A stretch of 64,000 nucleotides of DNA from JANQSS01 sp965249735 (GCA_965249735.1 CBDFMS010000020.1:1-64000), one strand, 5' to 3'. Positions 27,429-37,419 are shown, counted from the stretch's first letter. Translations and numbers: made by a program. The notes: generated by a model from the letters alone, not told the origin.

Positions 27429-27989
27429 ATGAATGTAACTCGGGTAAAGTACAATAATTTGCTTTTGATTAGTGGTACAGGCAGGAAAACCGGCAAAACT
27501 TCTTTTGCTTGTCAGCTAATTAGAAAAAATTTGGATTTAAACATTGTTGCAATTAAAATATCCTGTCATTTTCATCTTCAACAAAATGCCAGCCCCTTTC
27601 TTGAAGTACCGGGAAAATATCAAATTTTTATAGAAAAAAATGCAGGCATCCGAAGAGATAGTTCAAGGTTGCTGGCGGCCGGAGCATTCAAAGTATTTTA
27701 TATACAAACGGACCGCGAGTACGTGTATGAAGCATTTCTAAAGGTTCTTTCCGTGTTGCCAAAAAATGTTCCGATTCTTTGTGAATCAGATGGATTAGGG
27801 AAATATCTGTCCCCCGGTTTGCGAATTGTTATACAAAGAGCCACCCCACTTCAAAGTGACAAAATAATTACTTATCAACCAGATTATTTCAATGAGCTCA
27901 AGGTGAAAGATTTTACGATCCCACCTAGCAATTTTCGATACTTATCTGGTAAGTGGGTATTTCAAAAAACCGAAATAAATATTATTTAA
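27429..27989 (+). CDS. MobB-like P-loop protein (Mo-cofactor maturation)
   Basis: A P-loop NTPase with GTGRKTGKTS at the N-terminus, followed by NIVAIKISCHFH, which fits MobB, the accessory GTPase of molybdopterin guanine dinucleotide synthesis. The later half diverges from standard MobB, so a specialised version for this enzyme is possible. I prefer ATG 27429; a TTG at 27393 would overlap the chaperone stop by 4 bases. Cytoplasmic. It is the last gene of the operon and is followed by the convergent sensor kinase. Confidence 0.7.
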   Translation: MNVTRVKYNNLLLISGTGRKTGKTSFACQLIRKNLDLNIVAIKISCHFHLQQNASPFLEVPGKYQIFIEKNAGIRRDSSRLLAAGAFKVFYIQTDREYVYEAFLKVLSVLPKNVPILCESDGLGKYLSPGLRIVIQRATPLQSDKIITYQPDYFNELKVKDFTIPPSNFRYLSGKWVFQKTEINII

Positions 27990-28050
27990 CCCATTTCAAT
28001 CTATTAATTCATTTTCAAGGAAAGCCTCATTTGGACGAAGCAAAACCGTT

Positions 28051-29559
28051 TCAATTATTGGATGTGTTTAATGGGATTTCAATCGTCAATGTTAGACCTC
28101 CTAATTTATTTTCGATAGCATAAATATCACCTTTATGCGCCTTGATGATATTGTAGCTGACTGACAATCCCAATCCCGTACCCTCAACCTTCTTCTTGGT
28201 AGTAAAAAATGGATCAAAGATATGTGCTAGGTTATCCGGATTAATTCCCATTCCGTTATCTGATATGTCAAGTTTTAGCATGTCATTTTGAATTTCTATT
28301 TGGAAGATTATTTCGCCCATTTTTTCATTCCCATCATCAATTCGGTCACAGATAGAGTCGATGCCATTCTTGACGATGTTAAGAATAACTTGTCCGATTT
28401 GGTTTTTGTTACCGTAGATGTTTAATAGATTTTGATCATATTTTTTCGTGAACGAGATCTTGTAATCCTCGAGCGTAGAAGACAATACGAAAATGACGCT
28501 TTCCACAGACTTTCGGATGTCAAAATATTCGTATTTAACTTCCTCCCTCCTGGAAAAGGCAAGTAACTCTTTTAGGACACCCTCAGCGTTATCCGTTGCT
28601 TCAGCCATCATTGGCAGGTATTTTTTAATCTGTTCAACATTACCAGGATTTTTAGAAATTCGTTTGATGCAGTTTTTCAAACCGGCTATTGGATTATTCA
28701 TATTATGGCAAATACCCGCGACGAGCGTGCCAATCGCACTCATTTTATCTATATGGGAGAGGGATGATTGAACTTTTTTTAATTCCGTATTCGAGATGCG
28801 CAGGCGGTTAATCATTCCATTGAATTGCTCAGCCAGAAAATCAATTTCGTCCAGTATTTTGAATTTACTGCCAAATGGTCTGAAAGTTCTTCTTGAAAGG
28901 AATTCCTTTGAATCAGTTTGATTTAGAAATTCCAAACTCAATGTATATGCCCTAGCACCCATTTTCTTTAAAGGTTGTGCGATAGTGTATGAAAAAACAA
29001 ATGCACCTAAAATTCCCATAGTGAGAAAAGCAATTACGATTATTACAAATAATTTTTTAATAATCAGACTTTTGTTGATCAGATCCTGTTCAATTAATCC
29101 TATGTACAATGACCATCTTTTCCCTTGACCAAAAGTAGTTTTAAAATTTTTAACAATCCGGTCACTTGAAATATTAAATACTTCAGGAACAATGTCAAGG
29201 GTAGATTCTGAAGGCAACTGATTCGTGCTGAATTCGCTGGCAGATAAAACAGGACTAATGTATCTCGAAAACAGATGGTTTTCTGTATCTTTGACGATAA
29301 TGTATGCAATTGTGGTATCAATTTTTGCAGCATTAATTATCATATCGGACAGTGCATTTCCATCTGCCTGCTGAAGCAAATCAGATGCACGCCCTGCAAT
29401 AGTCCTTGAAATGTACTGACCCTTTTGGTCAAATTCTTTTTCCAATAGAAGATTTACTTCATGATCTACCACATAAATCGTAAGGGATCCAAATATTGCT
29501 ACAATTAGTACAAGAGCAAGTAAAAATTTCCAAAATATAGAAAGGGAAAATGTTTTCAT
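28051..29559 (-). CDS. NtrB-like membrane sensor histidine kinase
   Basis: 502 residues. Two transmembrane helices (about 8-30 and 168-192) enclose a periplasmic sensor of about 135 residues resembling dCache-type folds in size. A HAMP-like linker (about 193-255) follows, then the H box GICHNMNNPIAGL with phospho-acceptor H285, N box NIVKNGIDSI, DNGMGI, FDPFFTTKK and GTGLGLSVS. This H box (H-N-x-N-N-P) is typical for kinases of NtrC-type regulators. It faces the molybdoenzyme operon from the opposite strand and probably controls it through the regulator at 21182. The periplasmic ligand could be the respiratory substrate (inference). Confidence 0.93.
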   Translation of the reverse strand: MKTFSLSIFWKFLLALVLIVAIFGSLTIYVVDHEVNLLLEKEFDQKGQYISRTIAGRASDLLQQADGNALSDMIINAAKIDTTIAYIIVKDTENHLFSRYISPVLSASEFSTNQLPSESTLDIVPEVFNISSDRIVKNFKTTFGQGKRWSLYIGLIEQDLINKSLIIKKLFVIIVIAFLTMGILGAFVFSYTIAQPLKKMGARAYTLSLEFLNQTDSKEFLSRRTFRPFGSKFKILDEIDFLAEQFNGMINRLRISNTELKKVQSSLSHIDKMSAIGTLVAGICHNMNNPIAGLKNCIKRISKNPGNVEQIKKYLPMMAEATDNAEGVLKELLAFSRREEVKYEYFDIRKSVESVIFVLSSTLEDYKISFTKKYDQNLLNIYGNKNQIGQVILNIVKNGIDSICDRIDDGNEKMGEIIFQIEIQNDMLKLDISDNGMGINPDNLAHIFDPFFTTKKKVEGTGLGLSVSYNIIKAHKGDIYAIENKLGGLTLTIEIPLNTSNN

Positions 29560-29878
29560 TTAATATGGACTTGAATAGATACCAGGTGCCATCCAAAGAT
29601 AGGGGAGTAACACTAATTAAAAAAGATATTCCTGCGTTTGGAAACTATTGGCAGGCCTGAGAGCTGAAATAGCTCAAAATCTTGAGCAATTCAATTATGT
29701 CTGTGACAATCATCTAAGAAGAGACAGAGCAGTATACAAACTTCTGGAGCTCGATCGAGTTGAGTTACCGAAACAGCTTCTGCACATTCCACGACCATTA
29801 TCCACTTCACATTCTAAATCAAATTTAGTTGCACATACAACTAATTGGACAATTCGTGATATATTTGGCTTCGAATTC
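29560..29878. other. Intergenic region before the MarR-RND operon
   Basis: 319 bp between divergent transcripts. A longer open frame back to 29648 exists but is low-complexity and lacks MarR similarity before 29879. It holds the operator at 29825-29844 and a TATATTTG element (29860-29867), resembling the Bacteroidota -7 consensus. Confidence 0.5.
29825..29844. promoter_or_regulatory. Putative MarR operator
   Basis: Perfect inverted repeat TTAGTTG-N6-CAACTAA, centred 44 bp before the chosen MarR start. MarR proteins bind such sites of about 20 bp and repress their own operon, which here includes the efflux pump. Its position supports the 29879 start. Confidence 0.6.
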
Positions 29879-30334
29879 ATGGCCTTCGACAAACTCACCG
29901 ACCAACAGGCACTCTTGCCAATGATGCACAAGCTGACCAAGGAGATCAGGGCTATCATCACACAAGACTTTCAGTCCCATCACGTCAATTTGAGTAAGGA
30001 GCAGGCCATTGTCCTCAAATTACTCATGGAACAAGACGGTCGCCCGCAACATGATCTGGCACTAGTGACCAGCCGGGACAAAACATCGCTCACGCGGCTA
30101 TTGTCCGGCATGGAGAAAAAGGGCCTCATCCGGCGTGCGCAAAGCGCCATAGACAAGCGGGTCAATCATGTGTACATCACCAAGGCCGGACTGGCCGAAA
30201 TGGAGAAGGCAAAACCCATCATGCTCAGCCTCCTCAACCGCGCCATTGCCGGTATCGATGAAAAGCGCATCGATGCCGCCAAAGAATTAATCAAAGACAT
30301 TTACGACAATCTAAACCTCGAACATGAAAAATAG
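29879..30334 (+). CDS. MarR-family transcriptional regulator
   Basis: 152 residues from ATG 29879. It has a winged helix-turn-helix: LSKEQAIVLKLLMEQDGRPQ, DLALVTSRDKTSLTRLLSGM, EKKGLIRRAQSAIDKRVNHV and YITKAG. MarR dimers sense small ligands and release DNA. The gene overlaps the start of the membrane-fusion gene (ATGAAAAATAG, 30324), so the pump is translationally coupled. The inverted repeat upstream is the likely autoregulatory site. Confidence 0.9.
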   Translation: MAFDKLTDQQALLPMMHKLTKEIRAIITQDFQSHHVNLSKEQAIVLKLLMEQDGRPQHDLALVTSRDKTSLTRLLSGMEKKGLIRRAQSAIDKRVNHVYITKAGLAEMEKAKPIMLSLLNRAIAGIDEKRIDAAKELIKDIYDNLNLEHEK

Positions 30335-31472
30335 ATCAGACCTGTGGAGAGCTATTATTGGTATTTTATTGGGCCTCCTGCTCATTTTCGCTGCAAAAAC
30401 TGTTGCCGATCGCATCATCGCCAGCAAGAAAAAACCGGCGACGAAAATCGAGAACCAAGTCAATAAAGTGTATACCCAACAGGTAGAAAATAGTGATATT
30501 CCCATCACCCTTACCGAAAAAGGCAGCCTGAAGGCGCTCAAAAAGGTTGACCTGTATTCCGAAGTACAAGGCGTTCTCCTTCCCGCTAACCGGCTCTTTA
30601 AACCCGGCCGGTATTACAGCAAAGGCAAGACCATCTTTAGCATCGACGACCGGGAATTTAAAGCCAGCCTCACCTCGCAAAAATCTATTTTATACAACCT
30701 CATCACGCAGGCTATGCCGGACTTAAAATTGGATTATCCCGAGGCCTTTAATAACTGGCAAACCTACTTATCTAATTTTGATATTCAGGAATCGGTCACG
30801 CCGGTACTGCCTGATTTTGTCAGCGAAAAAGAAAAATATTTTATCAACAGCAAAAACATTGTCACCACCTATTACAATATTAAAAACCTCGAAGAGCGTC
30901 ATAAAAAATACAAACTCTATGCACCATTCAATAGCATCGTCACCGAATCCCTGGTTGATCCCGGCACCCTGGTCCGGCCCGGGCAAAAACTCGGCACCGT
31001 GCTCGACCCCTCGGTATATGAGTTGCCGCTATCCATCAATGAGTCATACAAAGATTACCTAACCATCGGCAAAAAAGTAAACCTCTACAACCTCGACCGT
31101 TCTGAGTCGTGGACCGGAAAAATTGCACGCATCAATGCCACCATCAACCCCCAGACCCAAGGCATTCAAACGTATGTCGAAGTCTATGGTAAGGGTTTAA
31201 AAGAAGGTATGTTTCTCGAAGCCGAACTTGAAGGAAAATCCGTGTCGCGCGGTTTTGAAATTCCGCGAAAATTATTAATCAATAATAAACGCCTTTATGT
31301 AGTAGTAGTCGATAAACTACAACTGCGCGATGTAGAAATCGCCTTTTTTAAGGAACAGACGGCTGTCGTCACTGACCTCGAAGACGGGACCATCATCCTT
31401 CAAAATGCACTCCCAACCGCCTATGACGGTATGCTAGTAGAATCTATTAATGAAATCACACCGGCAAACTAG
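30324..31472 (+). CDS. RND efflux periplasmic adaptor (HlyD/MFP family)
   Basis: 382 residues. An N-terminal membrane anchor (AIIGILLGLLLIFAA) is followed by a lipoyl-like half (LYSEVQGVLL, FKPGRYYSKGKTIFSID), a helical hairpin, the second half-motif (KLYAPFNSIVTESLVDPGTLVRPGQKLG would be its signature region, near residues 195-225), a beta-barrel and a membrane-proximal domain. It connects the RND pump to the TolC channel. Gene order MarR-MFP-RND-TolC is classical, with overlaps of 11 bases on one side and near contact on the other. Confidence 0.93.
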   Translation: MKNRSDLWRAIIGILLGLLLIFAAKTVADRIIASKKKPATKIENQVNKVYTQQVENSDIPITLTEKGSLKALKKVDLYSEVQGVLLPANRLFKPGRYYSKGKTIFSIDDREFKASLTSQKSILYNLITQAMPDLKLDYPEAFNNWQTYLSNFDIQESVTPVLPDFVSEKEKYFINSKNIVTTYYNIKNLEERHKKYKLYAPFNSIVTESLVDPGTLVRPGQKLGTVLDPSVYELPLSINESYKDYLTIGKKVNLYNLDRSESWTGKIARINATINPQTQGIQTYVEVYGKGLKEGMFLEAELEGKSVSRGFEIPRKLLINNKRLYVVVVDKLQLRDVEIAFFKEQTAVVTDLEDGTIILQNALPTAYDGMLVESINEITPAN

Positions 31473-31476
31473 TATC

Positions 31477-34400
31477 ATGAGAAACATCATTGCATTTTTT
31501 ATAAAATTCCCGGTTGCTGTTAATATTATTATTCTGGCATTTTTTGTGTTCGGGCTGATCGGGGCGTTTTCTATGCGGTCCAGTTTTTTTCCATTGACGG
31601 ATTCCAAAATAATTAATATCCAAGTGGCATACCCGGGCGCTTCGCCCCAGGAAATCGAAGAAGGTGTCGTCCTCAAAATTGAAGACAATCTCAAGGGCCT
31701 GGTTGGTATTGACCGGGTGACTTCCGTCTCCAATGAAAATTCCGGCACCATCACCGTCGAGATATTAAAAGGATACAACATCGACGTCATCCTGGCCGAA
31801 GTCAAAAATGCCGTCGATCGCGTACCGTCCTATCCAACCGGTATGGAGCCCCTGGTCGTGAGCAAACGGGAGAGCACGCGGGAAACCATGGTGCTCAGTC
31901 TTTCGGGAAGTAATGTCCCCCTCAAAACACTCAAAGAAATTTCAAAAACGGTCGAAAAAGAAATCCGTCGACTCGAAGGAATATCCCAAATTGATATTGA
32001 CGGATTTCCCCTGGAAGAAATTGAAATTGCTGTCCGCGAACTCGATTTACTGGCTTATAATCTAAGTATTGATGACGTGGCTACCGCTGTGTCCCGTGAG
32101 AATCTATTATTGACCGGTGGAAATATTAAAACCAAGGCCGAAGAATATTTAATTCGGGCGAATAGCCGCTCCTATTATGCGGATGAACTGGACAATATTG
32201 TTGTCAAAACCAATGTGAATGGAAATGCGATTTATTTAAAAGACGTCGCTTCCGTACGAGACATATTTCAGGAAACACCCAATGTCGGTTATTTTAATGG
32301 AAATCTATCCATAAAAATTACGGTCCGCAATACGAACATCGAGGACTTAATCAGCTCCGCTGACCGGGTCAAGGCCTACATGGAAAAATTCAATCAGCGT
32401 AATACCAATGTACAGCTCAATGCGGTCAGTGACAGCAGTATTACCTTGACCCAACGTACCCAATTGTTGACGGAAAATGGTCTCCTGGGGATTCTTCTGG
32501 TTTTGCTGTTTCTATCTTTGTTTTTGAATACACGCCTGGCCTTTTGGGTGGCCTTTGGCCTACCGATTTCTTTTTTGGGTATGTTCGTTTTTGTCGGCTA
32601 TACCGGCGCTACAATCAACGTGCTTTCTCTCTTTGGTATGATCATCGTCATCGGTATCCTGGTTGATGATGGAATTGTCATTGCCGAAAATATTTACCAT
32701 CATTTTGAAAAAGGGAAGTCGCGCATACAATCGGCCATCGACGGCACCATGGAAGTTATAGCACCCATCGTTTCGGCCATCCTTACCACGATTTTAGCTT
32801 TTGCGACATTCTTCTTTTTGGAAGGTCGTGTGGGTGATTATTTTAGTGAAGTGTCGATCATCGTCTTATTGACGCTGACGGTGTCACTCATTGAAGCCCT
32901 CATTATTTTACCGGCCCACGTGGCTCATTCGAATGCGCTGGTGCGTCCGGAAGATCGCCCACAGAAAAAAACAATTATTGGAAGACTATTTGGTCGCCTC
33001 CGCGCCATTAATCGATTTGGTGATCGCGTCATGTCCTTTTTGCGCGATACGACCTACGGGCCTATTCTGCGTTTTGCCCTTGCGAATAAATTTTTCTCTT
33101 TTTCCCTATTCGTGGTTGCCCTGATGTTGACCATTGCGAGTATTCAAGGGGGTGTCATAAAGACCACTTTTTTTCCTGTCATTGCTTCAGATCGCATTCA
33201 GATTAATTTGCAAATGCCACAAGGCACTTATGAAGGCATTACGGATTCGCTGGCCTCTTATATAGAACGGGTCACCTGGGAAATAAATGAAGAATTTACA
33301 GAGCGACAAACCGACAATCGGCAGGTCGTTGAAAATGTGATCAGGCTGATCGGTCCGGGTTCGGCCACGGCCCGCCTCGACATCAATTTGTTACCGGGTG
33401 AATCGCGGGACTTTGCTTCGTTTGAAATATCGAATGCCATTCAGAAAAAAGTGGGGCCCATCCAGGGTGTGGAAAATCTGACCTATGGAGCCGGATCGAA
33501 TTTTGGTGGCAGCCCGGTTTCTGTTTCCCTCCTCGGATATGATATCCAGGATCTAAAAGCGGCGAAAACAGCCCTTAAAAATGAACTCAATAAACTGGAT
33601 CAATTAAAAGATGTCACTGATAATGATCCGGCCGGCATCAAAGAGATCCAAATGGATCTCAAGGACAACGCCTATTTACTCGGATTAAATACGCGGTCTG
33701 TAATGAGTCAAATCCGATCTGCCTTTTTTGGTTTCCAGGCACAGCGTTTTCAGCGCGGTGAAGATGAAATAAAAGTGTGGGTACGTTATGAACGTGAAGG
33801 ACGCAGTCTGATCAAGCAGCTGGATGATATGAAAATCCTGACACCTACCGGCTCACGCGTGGCCTTGCGGGAAATTGCGGATTATACCATTCAACGAGGC
33901 GATCTCACCATTAATCACCTGGACGGCCAACGTGAAATAAAAATACTGGCCGATTTAAAAAATCCGGCCGATGGCGCCACGGATATTTTAGAAGATATTC
34001 AAACAAGAATATTCCCGGCCATTCAAGCAAAATATCCGACTGTTTCGGCTTTATATGAAGGGCAAAACCGGGAAGCAACGAAATTCCTGGGATCTGCTAA
34101 AATTGCATTTCCTGTCATTCTTGCATTGATTTATATCGTTATTGCATTTGTCTTTCGGTCTTATTCCCAACCCTTACTTTTATTACTCCTGGTGCCTTTC
34201 AGTATGGTCGGCGTCGGGTGGGGTCACTGGGTGCATGGCTTTTCAATCAATATTTTGTCCCTCCTGGGAATTATCGCCCTCATTGGGATTATGGTCAATG
34301 ACGGCCTCGTCTTAATCACTAAATTTAATTTATATCTCAAACGTGGTATGTCATTTAATGAAGCTCTATATGAGGCCAGTAAATCGCGTTTCCGTGCAAT

Positions 34401-34674
34401 ATTCCTGACATCACTCACCACCATAGCCGGATTGGCTCCATTGATTTTCGAGACCAGCCGGCAGGCTCAGTTTTTAATTCCAATGGCCATATCGATTGCC
34501 TATGGAATCGGCATGGCTACATTTTTGACCCTGCTGGTCTTACCCATTTATCTCGCTTTTGTGAATGATGTTAAAGTGTTTTTTAAATGGCTGATTCGCG
34601 GTGGAACCGTAACACGTGAAGAAGTTGAACGCGCCGTAAAAGAAATGGCATACGAACACGATGAAAATAATTAA
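31477..34674 (+). CDS. RND-family multidrug/organic solute efflux permease (AcrB-type)
   Basis: About 1065 residues from ATG 31477 (an in-frame ATG at 31450 overlaps the adaptor). The twelve-helix RND layout with two large periplasmic loops is clear. In TM4 the proton-relay pair is present (IGILVDDGIVIAENI), and the second half has the matching IGIMVNDGLVLITKF. Porter segments include VAYPGASPQEIEEGVV and RVTSVSNENSGTITVEI. It uses proton flow to expel substrates through the downstream TolC channel; the substrates are unknown. It is regulated with MarR. Confidence 0.95.
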   Translation: MRNIIAFFIKFPVAVNIIILAFFVFGLIGAFSMRSSFFPLTDSKIINIQVAYPGASPQEIEEGVVLKIEDNLKGLVGIDRVTSVSNENSGTITVEILKGYNIDVILAEVKNAVDRVPSYPTGMEPLVVSKRESTRETMVLSLSGSNVPLKTLKEISKTVEKEIRRLEGISQIDIDGFPLEEIEIAVRELDLLAYNLSIDDVATAVSRENLLLTGGNIKTKAEEYLIRANSRSYYADELDNIVVKTNVNGNAIYLKDVASVRDIFQETPNVGYFNGNLSIKITVRNTNIEDLISSADRVKAYMEKFNQRNTNVQLNAVSDSSITLTQRTQLLTENGLLGILLVLLFLSLFLNTRLAFWVAFGLPISFLGMFVFVGYTGATINVLSLFGMIIVIGILVDDGIVIAENIYHHFEKGKSRIQSAIDGTMEVIAPIVSAILTTILAFATFFFLEGRVGDYFSEVSIIVLLTLTVSLIEALIILPAHVAHSNALVRPEDRPQKKTIIGRLFGRLRAINRFGDRVMSFLRDTTYGPILRFALANKFFSFSLFVVALMLTIASIQGGVIKTTFFPVIASDRIQINLQMPQGTYEGITDSLASYIERVTWEINEEFTERQTDNRQVVENVIRLIGPGSATARLDINLLPGESRDFASFEISNAIQKKVGPIQGVENLTYGAGSNFGGSPVSVSLLGYDIQDLKAAKTALKNELNKLDQLKDVTDNDPAGIKEIQMDLKDNAYLLGLNTRSVMSQIRSAFFGFQAQRFQRGEDEIKVWVRYEREGRSLIKQLDDMKILTPTGSRVALREIADYTIQRGDLTINHLDGQREIKILADLKNPADGATDILEDIQTRIFPAIQAKYPTVSALYEGQNREATKFLGSAKIAFPVILALIYIVIAFVFRSYSQPLLLLLLVPFSMVGVGWGHWVHGFSINILSLLGIIALIGIMVNDGLVLITKFNLYLKRGMSFNEALYEASKSRFRAIFLTSLTTIAGLAPLIFETSRQAQFLIPMAISIAYGIGMATFLTLLVLPIYLAFVNDVKVFFKWLIRGGTVTREEVERAVKEMAYEHDENN

Positions 34675-34707
34675 TAAAAAATCTCTGCATCTTAAATGGC
34701 ACCGCAT

Positions 34708-36024
34708 ATGAACTCAGTAATTCGATTTTTTCAGATTATCCTACTACTTTCCATTTCCGTCTCGTTATCCGCACAAAATAAATTGAGCGAAGAAGAGGCC
34801 GTGCAGCGTGCGCTTGAAAATAATTTTGGTATCCGGCTGGCCGAAAACGCCAATGCCGTCGCCAAAAACAATACGAGTAAATACAATTCTGGTAAGCTAC
34901 CCACTGTAAGTTTTGATGGTGGAGCCAATTACCGATGGGATAATGTGACAGCCAATTTTCAAGATGGGCGTTCATCTACTTTGTCCTTTGCGGGTTCATA
35001 TGGGGCCAATGCTTCCGCATCTGTCGGCTATGTTTTATTCGACGGTTATTTTCGAAAATTCAATATTGAACAATTACAGGAACGCTATGCCTTGAGTGAA
35101 TTGGAATTAAAAGCGGTTATGGAAAATATAGCGGCACAAACCCTGTCGCAGTATTACCAGGTGGCATCGATTGCCGAGTCTATCAATATTATTGAAGAAG
35201 CCATCGTCATCTCACAAGAGCGCCTCGAACGCGTCACCACGCAATTTGATTTTGGGCAAGGCAGTCGTCTGGCCATCCTCAACGCAGAAGTCGACCTCAA
35301 CAACGACAGCCTCAATTATATTAATTCCGTTCTGCAACTGGACAATGCCAAGCGATTGCTCAATAATTTATTGGTCGATATGGAATCGTTGGATTACAGC
35401 GTAAACAATGAAGTCCGGTTCATAGAAGGCTTTTCAAAAGAGGCCTTGAAAGAAAGTATGATGGACCAAAATATTACTCTGCAACAATTCAATAAAAATA
35501 TTCGAATCGGAAACCTGAATATCGACCTTGCGAAATCCAGAAAACTTCCATCCGTCAGTACAAATTTTTCGTACGGTGTTAATTACAACAATAATAACAG
35601 CGCTTCGTTCTTGGCATCTCAGACTTCCCATGGTCCGGCTTTAGGCCTGAATTTTAAATGGAATATTTTTGATGGCGGTAGTACACGGGTGGCCGTTGAA
35701 AATGCGGAACTCAATCTCCTCGGCCAGGAGTTACAAAAGGAGCAGGTCCTGGTGGATTTATCATACACATTCGAAGATGCCTGGGCGGATTATGAAAATA
35801 AATTATTTGTCTATCAGACGGAAGCGAAAAATGTGCGCATCAACCACACCAACTTTGACCGAACCGTTGAGAAATTCAATGTCGGACAGGTTAATTCCGT
35901 GGATTTTCGACAGGCGCAACTTAATTTATTAAATGCAGAAACTAATTTAGTGCGCTCGCGCTTCCAGGTAAAAATCGCCGAAGTGCAGGTATTGCTGCTG
36001 GCCGGACAAATATTGGGAGAGTGA
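34708..36024 (+). CDS. TolC-family outer-membrane efflux channel
   Basis: About 438 residues from ATG 34708, chosen because the signal peptide (FFQIILLLSISVSLSAQ) follows directly. The two long coiled-coil repeats of the OEP family are visible, with NSGKLPTVSFDG and SRKLPSVSTNFSYG as the beta-barrel starts and QFDFGQGSRLAILNAEVDL / KFNVGQVNSVDFRQAQLNL as paired helical motifs. It forms the outer-membrane exit for the RND pump and is the last gene of the operon. Confidence 0.93.
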   Translation: MNSVIRFFQIILLLSISVSLSAQNKLSEEEAVQRALENNFGIRLAENANAVAKNNTSKYNSGKLPTVSFDGGANYRWDNVTANFQDGRSSTLSFAGSYGANASASVGYVLFDGYFRKFNIEQLQERYALSELELKAVMENIAAQTLSQYYQVASIAESINIIEEAIVISQERLERVTTQFDFGQGSRLAILNAEVDLNNDSLNYINSVLQLDNAKRLLNNLLVDMESLDYSVNNEVRFIEGFSKEALKESMMDQNITLQQFNKNIRIGNLNIDLAKSRKLPSVSTNFSYGVNYNNNNSASFLASQTSHGPALGLNFKWNIFDGGSTRVAVENAELNLLGQELQKEQVLVDLSYTFEDAWADYENKLFVYQTEAKNVRINHTNFDRTVEKFNVGQVNSVDFRQAQLNLLNAETNLVRSRFQVKIAEVQVLLLAGQILGE

Positions 36025-36227
36025 AATAATACCTAGTTAATGATTTAAAATAAAACGGATATTATCGGCTCTTTAATGGTTTTATCGCTACGTCATATTG
36101 TTGAAATTGATTTGTCGAATAAGCCCGGTCGGTAAAATATCAAGGTGTTCATTTATTTGGTTTCCAGTTGCCTCAACAATAAACTGTATCTTTTGCGGGA
36201 ATTTTGTTACAACGAATTCCGAATAAC

Positions 36228-37382
36228 ATGGCCAAGGAAAAAGATCTCCATGCTCAACCCACACTAATTTTTATCCCGGACATCAGCGGTTTCACTCAAT
36301 TCCTCAAGAATAATGAAATCGCGCATAGTCAACACATTGTCGAAGAACTTCTGGAAATTCTGATCGACGCAAATGAAATGGATCTAGAGATCTCGGAGAT
36401 CGAAGGAGATGCTATTCTATTTTATCGACAAGGGACTAAACCTACTGCTGCAGAGATCCTCGCACAGGTGCAACGGATGTACGTCAAATTTCATGCGCAA
36501 CTTAAAAAATACGAGACACATCGCATATGTCAATGTGGTGCCTGTAGTTCTGCCAATTCGCTAGCCCTCAAGTTTATTTTGCACTTCGGTGAAATCGCCA
36601 AAAAACAAGTCAAAAACTTTACAAAGCTTTTTGGTAGTGACCTCATATTGGCTCATCGCTTGATGAAAAATGAAGTCCAAATGGACGAGTATGTGTTATT
36701 TACGCATCAATTGCTCAATGCTTGTTCAGCCTGGGTTGAAATGAAGCAAGCGGCATGGGCAGACCCAAATGAAGCTGAGGGCACCTATGACAACGAACTT
36801 GTGAAATATTGCTATCTGCCGTTGGAACCGCTTTCAATGCATATTCCCGAACCCCGGATTGAAGATTATTCTGTGGGCGCAAGTCTCAAAGGCCTTGAGG
36901 TTGAGGGAACGGTCAATGGAACGCTTGACATGGTATTTGACGTGGTATCGGATCTGTCATTCCGACACAAATGGATTGCGGGTCTGAAAGCCAGTAGTGA
37001 TCTCAATGGAAAAATCACGAAAGCAGGTAGTTCGCACACCTGTGTCATGTCCGGCACGCCAAAGGACCCTTCCTTTGTTTCACACAAGTTTGATGTATCG
37101 AAAGACGTCGTCACATGGGTAGAGTCAGATCATAGAGCAAAGTGGGACGTGGTGCTCCGCTTACAACGCATTGGCAAGCAACTTACCCGAGTCCACTACA
37201 CGTTTTTTGTCAAGCCTAACTTGATACAAAGACTCATGTTTAAATATAAGACCAAGAACATGTTGGCTGGTTGGGTCGCCGGGAATTTGAAGACCTTGGA
37301 TGCATATTGCAGAGCGTTAGTGCAGGAGGGAAAAGAGCACCCAAATCAGATTACGCTACCGACAGAGGACACTGTGCATTAA
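36228..37382 (+). CDS. DUF2652 (cyclase-like) and SRPBCC fusion protein
   Basis: About 384 residues from ATG 36228. The N-terminal half is DUF2652, which resembles class III nucleotide cyclase domains (LIFIPDISGFTQFL and EIEGDAILFYRQG are the equivalents of the metal-binding and Asp-rich strands). I cannot see a full set of catalytic residues, so activity is unproven. The C-terminal half (about 235-370) is an SRPBCC/polyketide cyclase-like hydrophobic-ligand pocket (VFDVVSDLSFRHKWIAGLK). A CxCGAC motif (CQCGACSS) may bind metal. No operon partner; cytoplasmic. Function unknown. Confidence 0.75.
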   Translation: MAKEKDLHAQPTLIFIPDISGFTQFLKNNEIAHSQHIVEELLEILIDANEMDLEISEIEGDAILFYRQGTKPTAAEILAQVQRMYVKFHAQLKKYETHRICQCGACSSANSLALKFILHFGEIAKKQVKNFTKLFGSDLILAHRLMKNEVQMDEYVLFTHQLLNACSAWVEMKQAAWADPNEAEGTYDNELVKYCYLPLEPLSMHIPEPRIEDYSVGASLKGLEVEGTVNGTLDMVFDVVSDLSFRHKWIAGLKASSDLNGKITKAGSSHTCVMSGTPKDPSFVSHKFDVSKDVVTWVESDHRAKWDVVLRLQRIGKQLTRVHYTFFVKPNLIQRLMFKYKTKNMLAGWVAGNLKTLDAYCRALVQEGKEHPNQITLPTEDTVH

Positions 37383-37419
37383 ATTTGACGCTCATCATGA
37401 TATAGAATACATCGTTGTG

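Noticed and set aside
29648..29878. N-terminal extension of the MarR frame by 77 residues.
   Set aside because: Those residues lack similarity to MarR, and the extension would place the operator and promoter-like element inside the gene.
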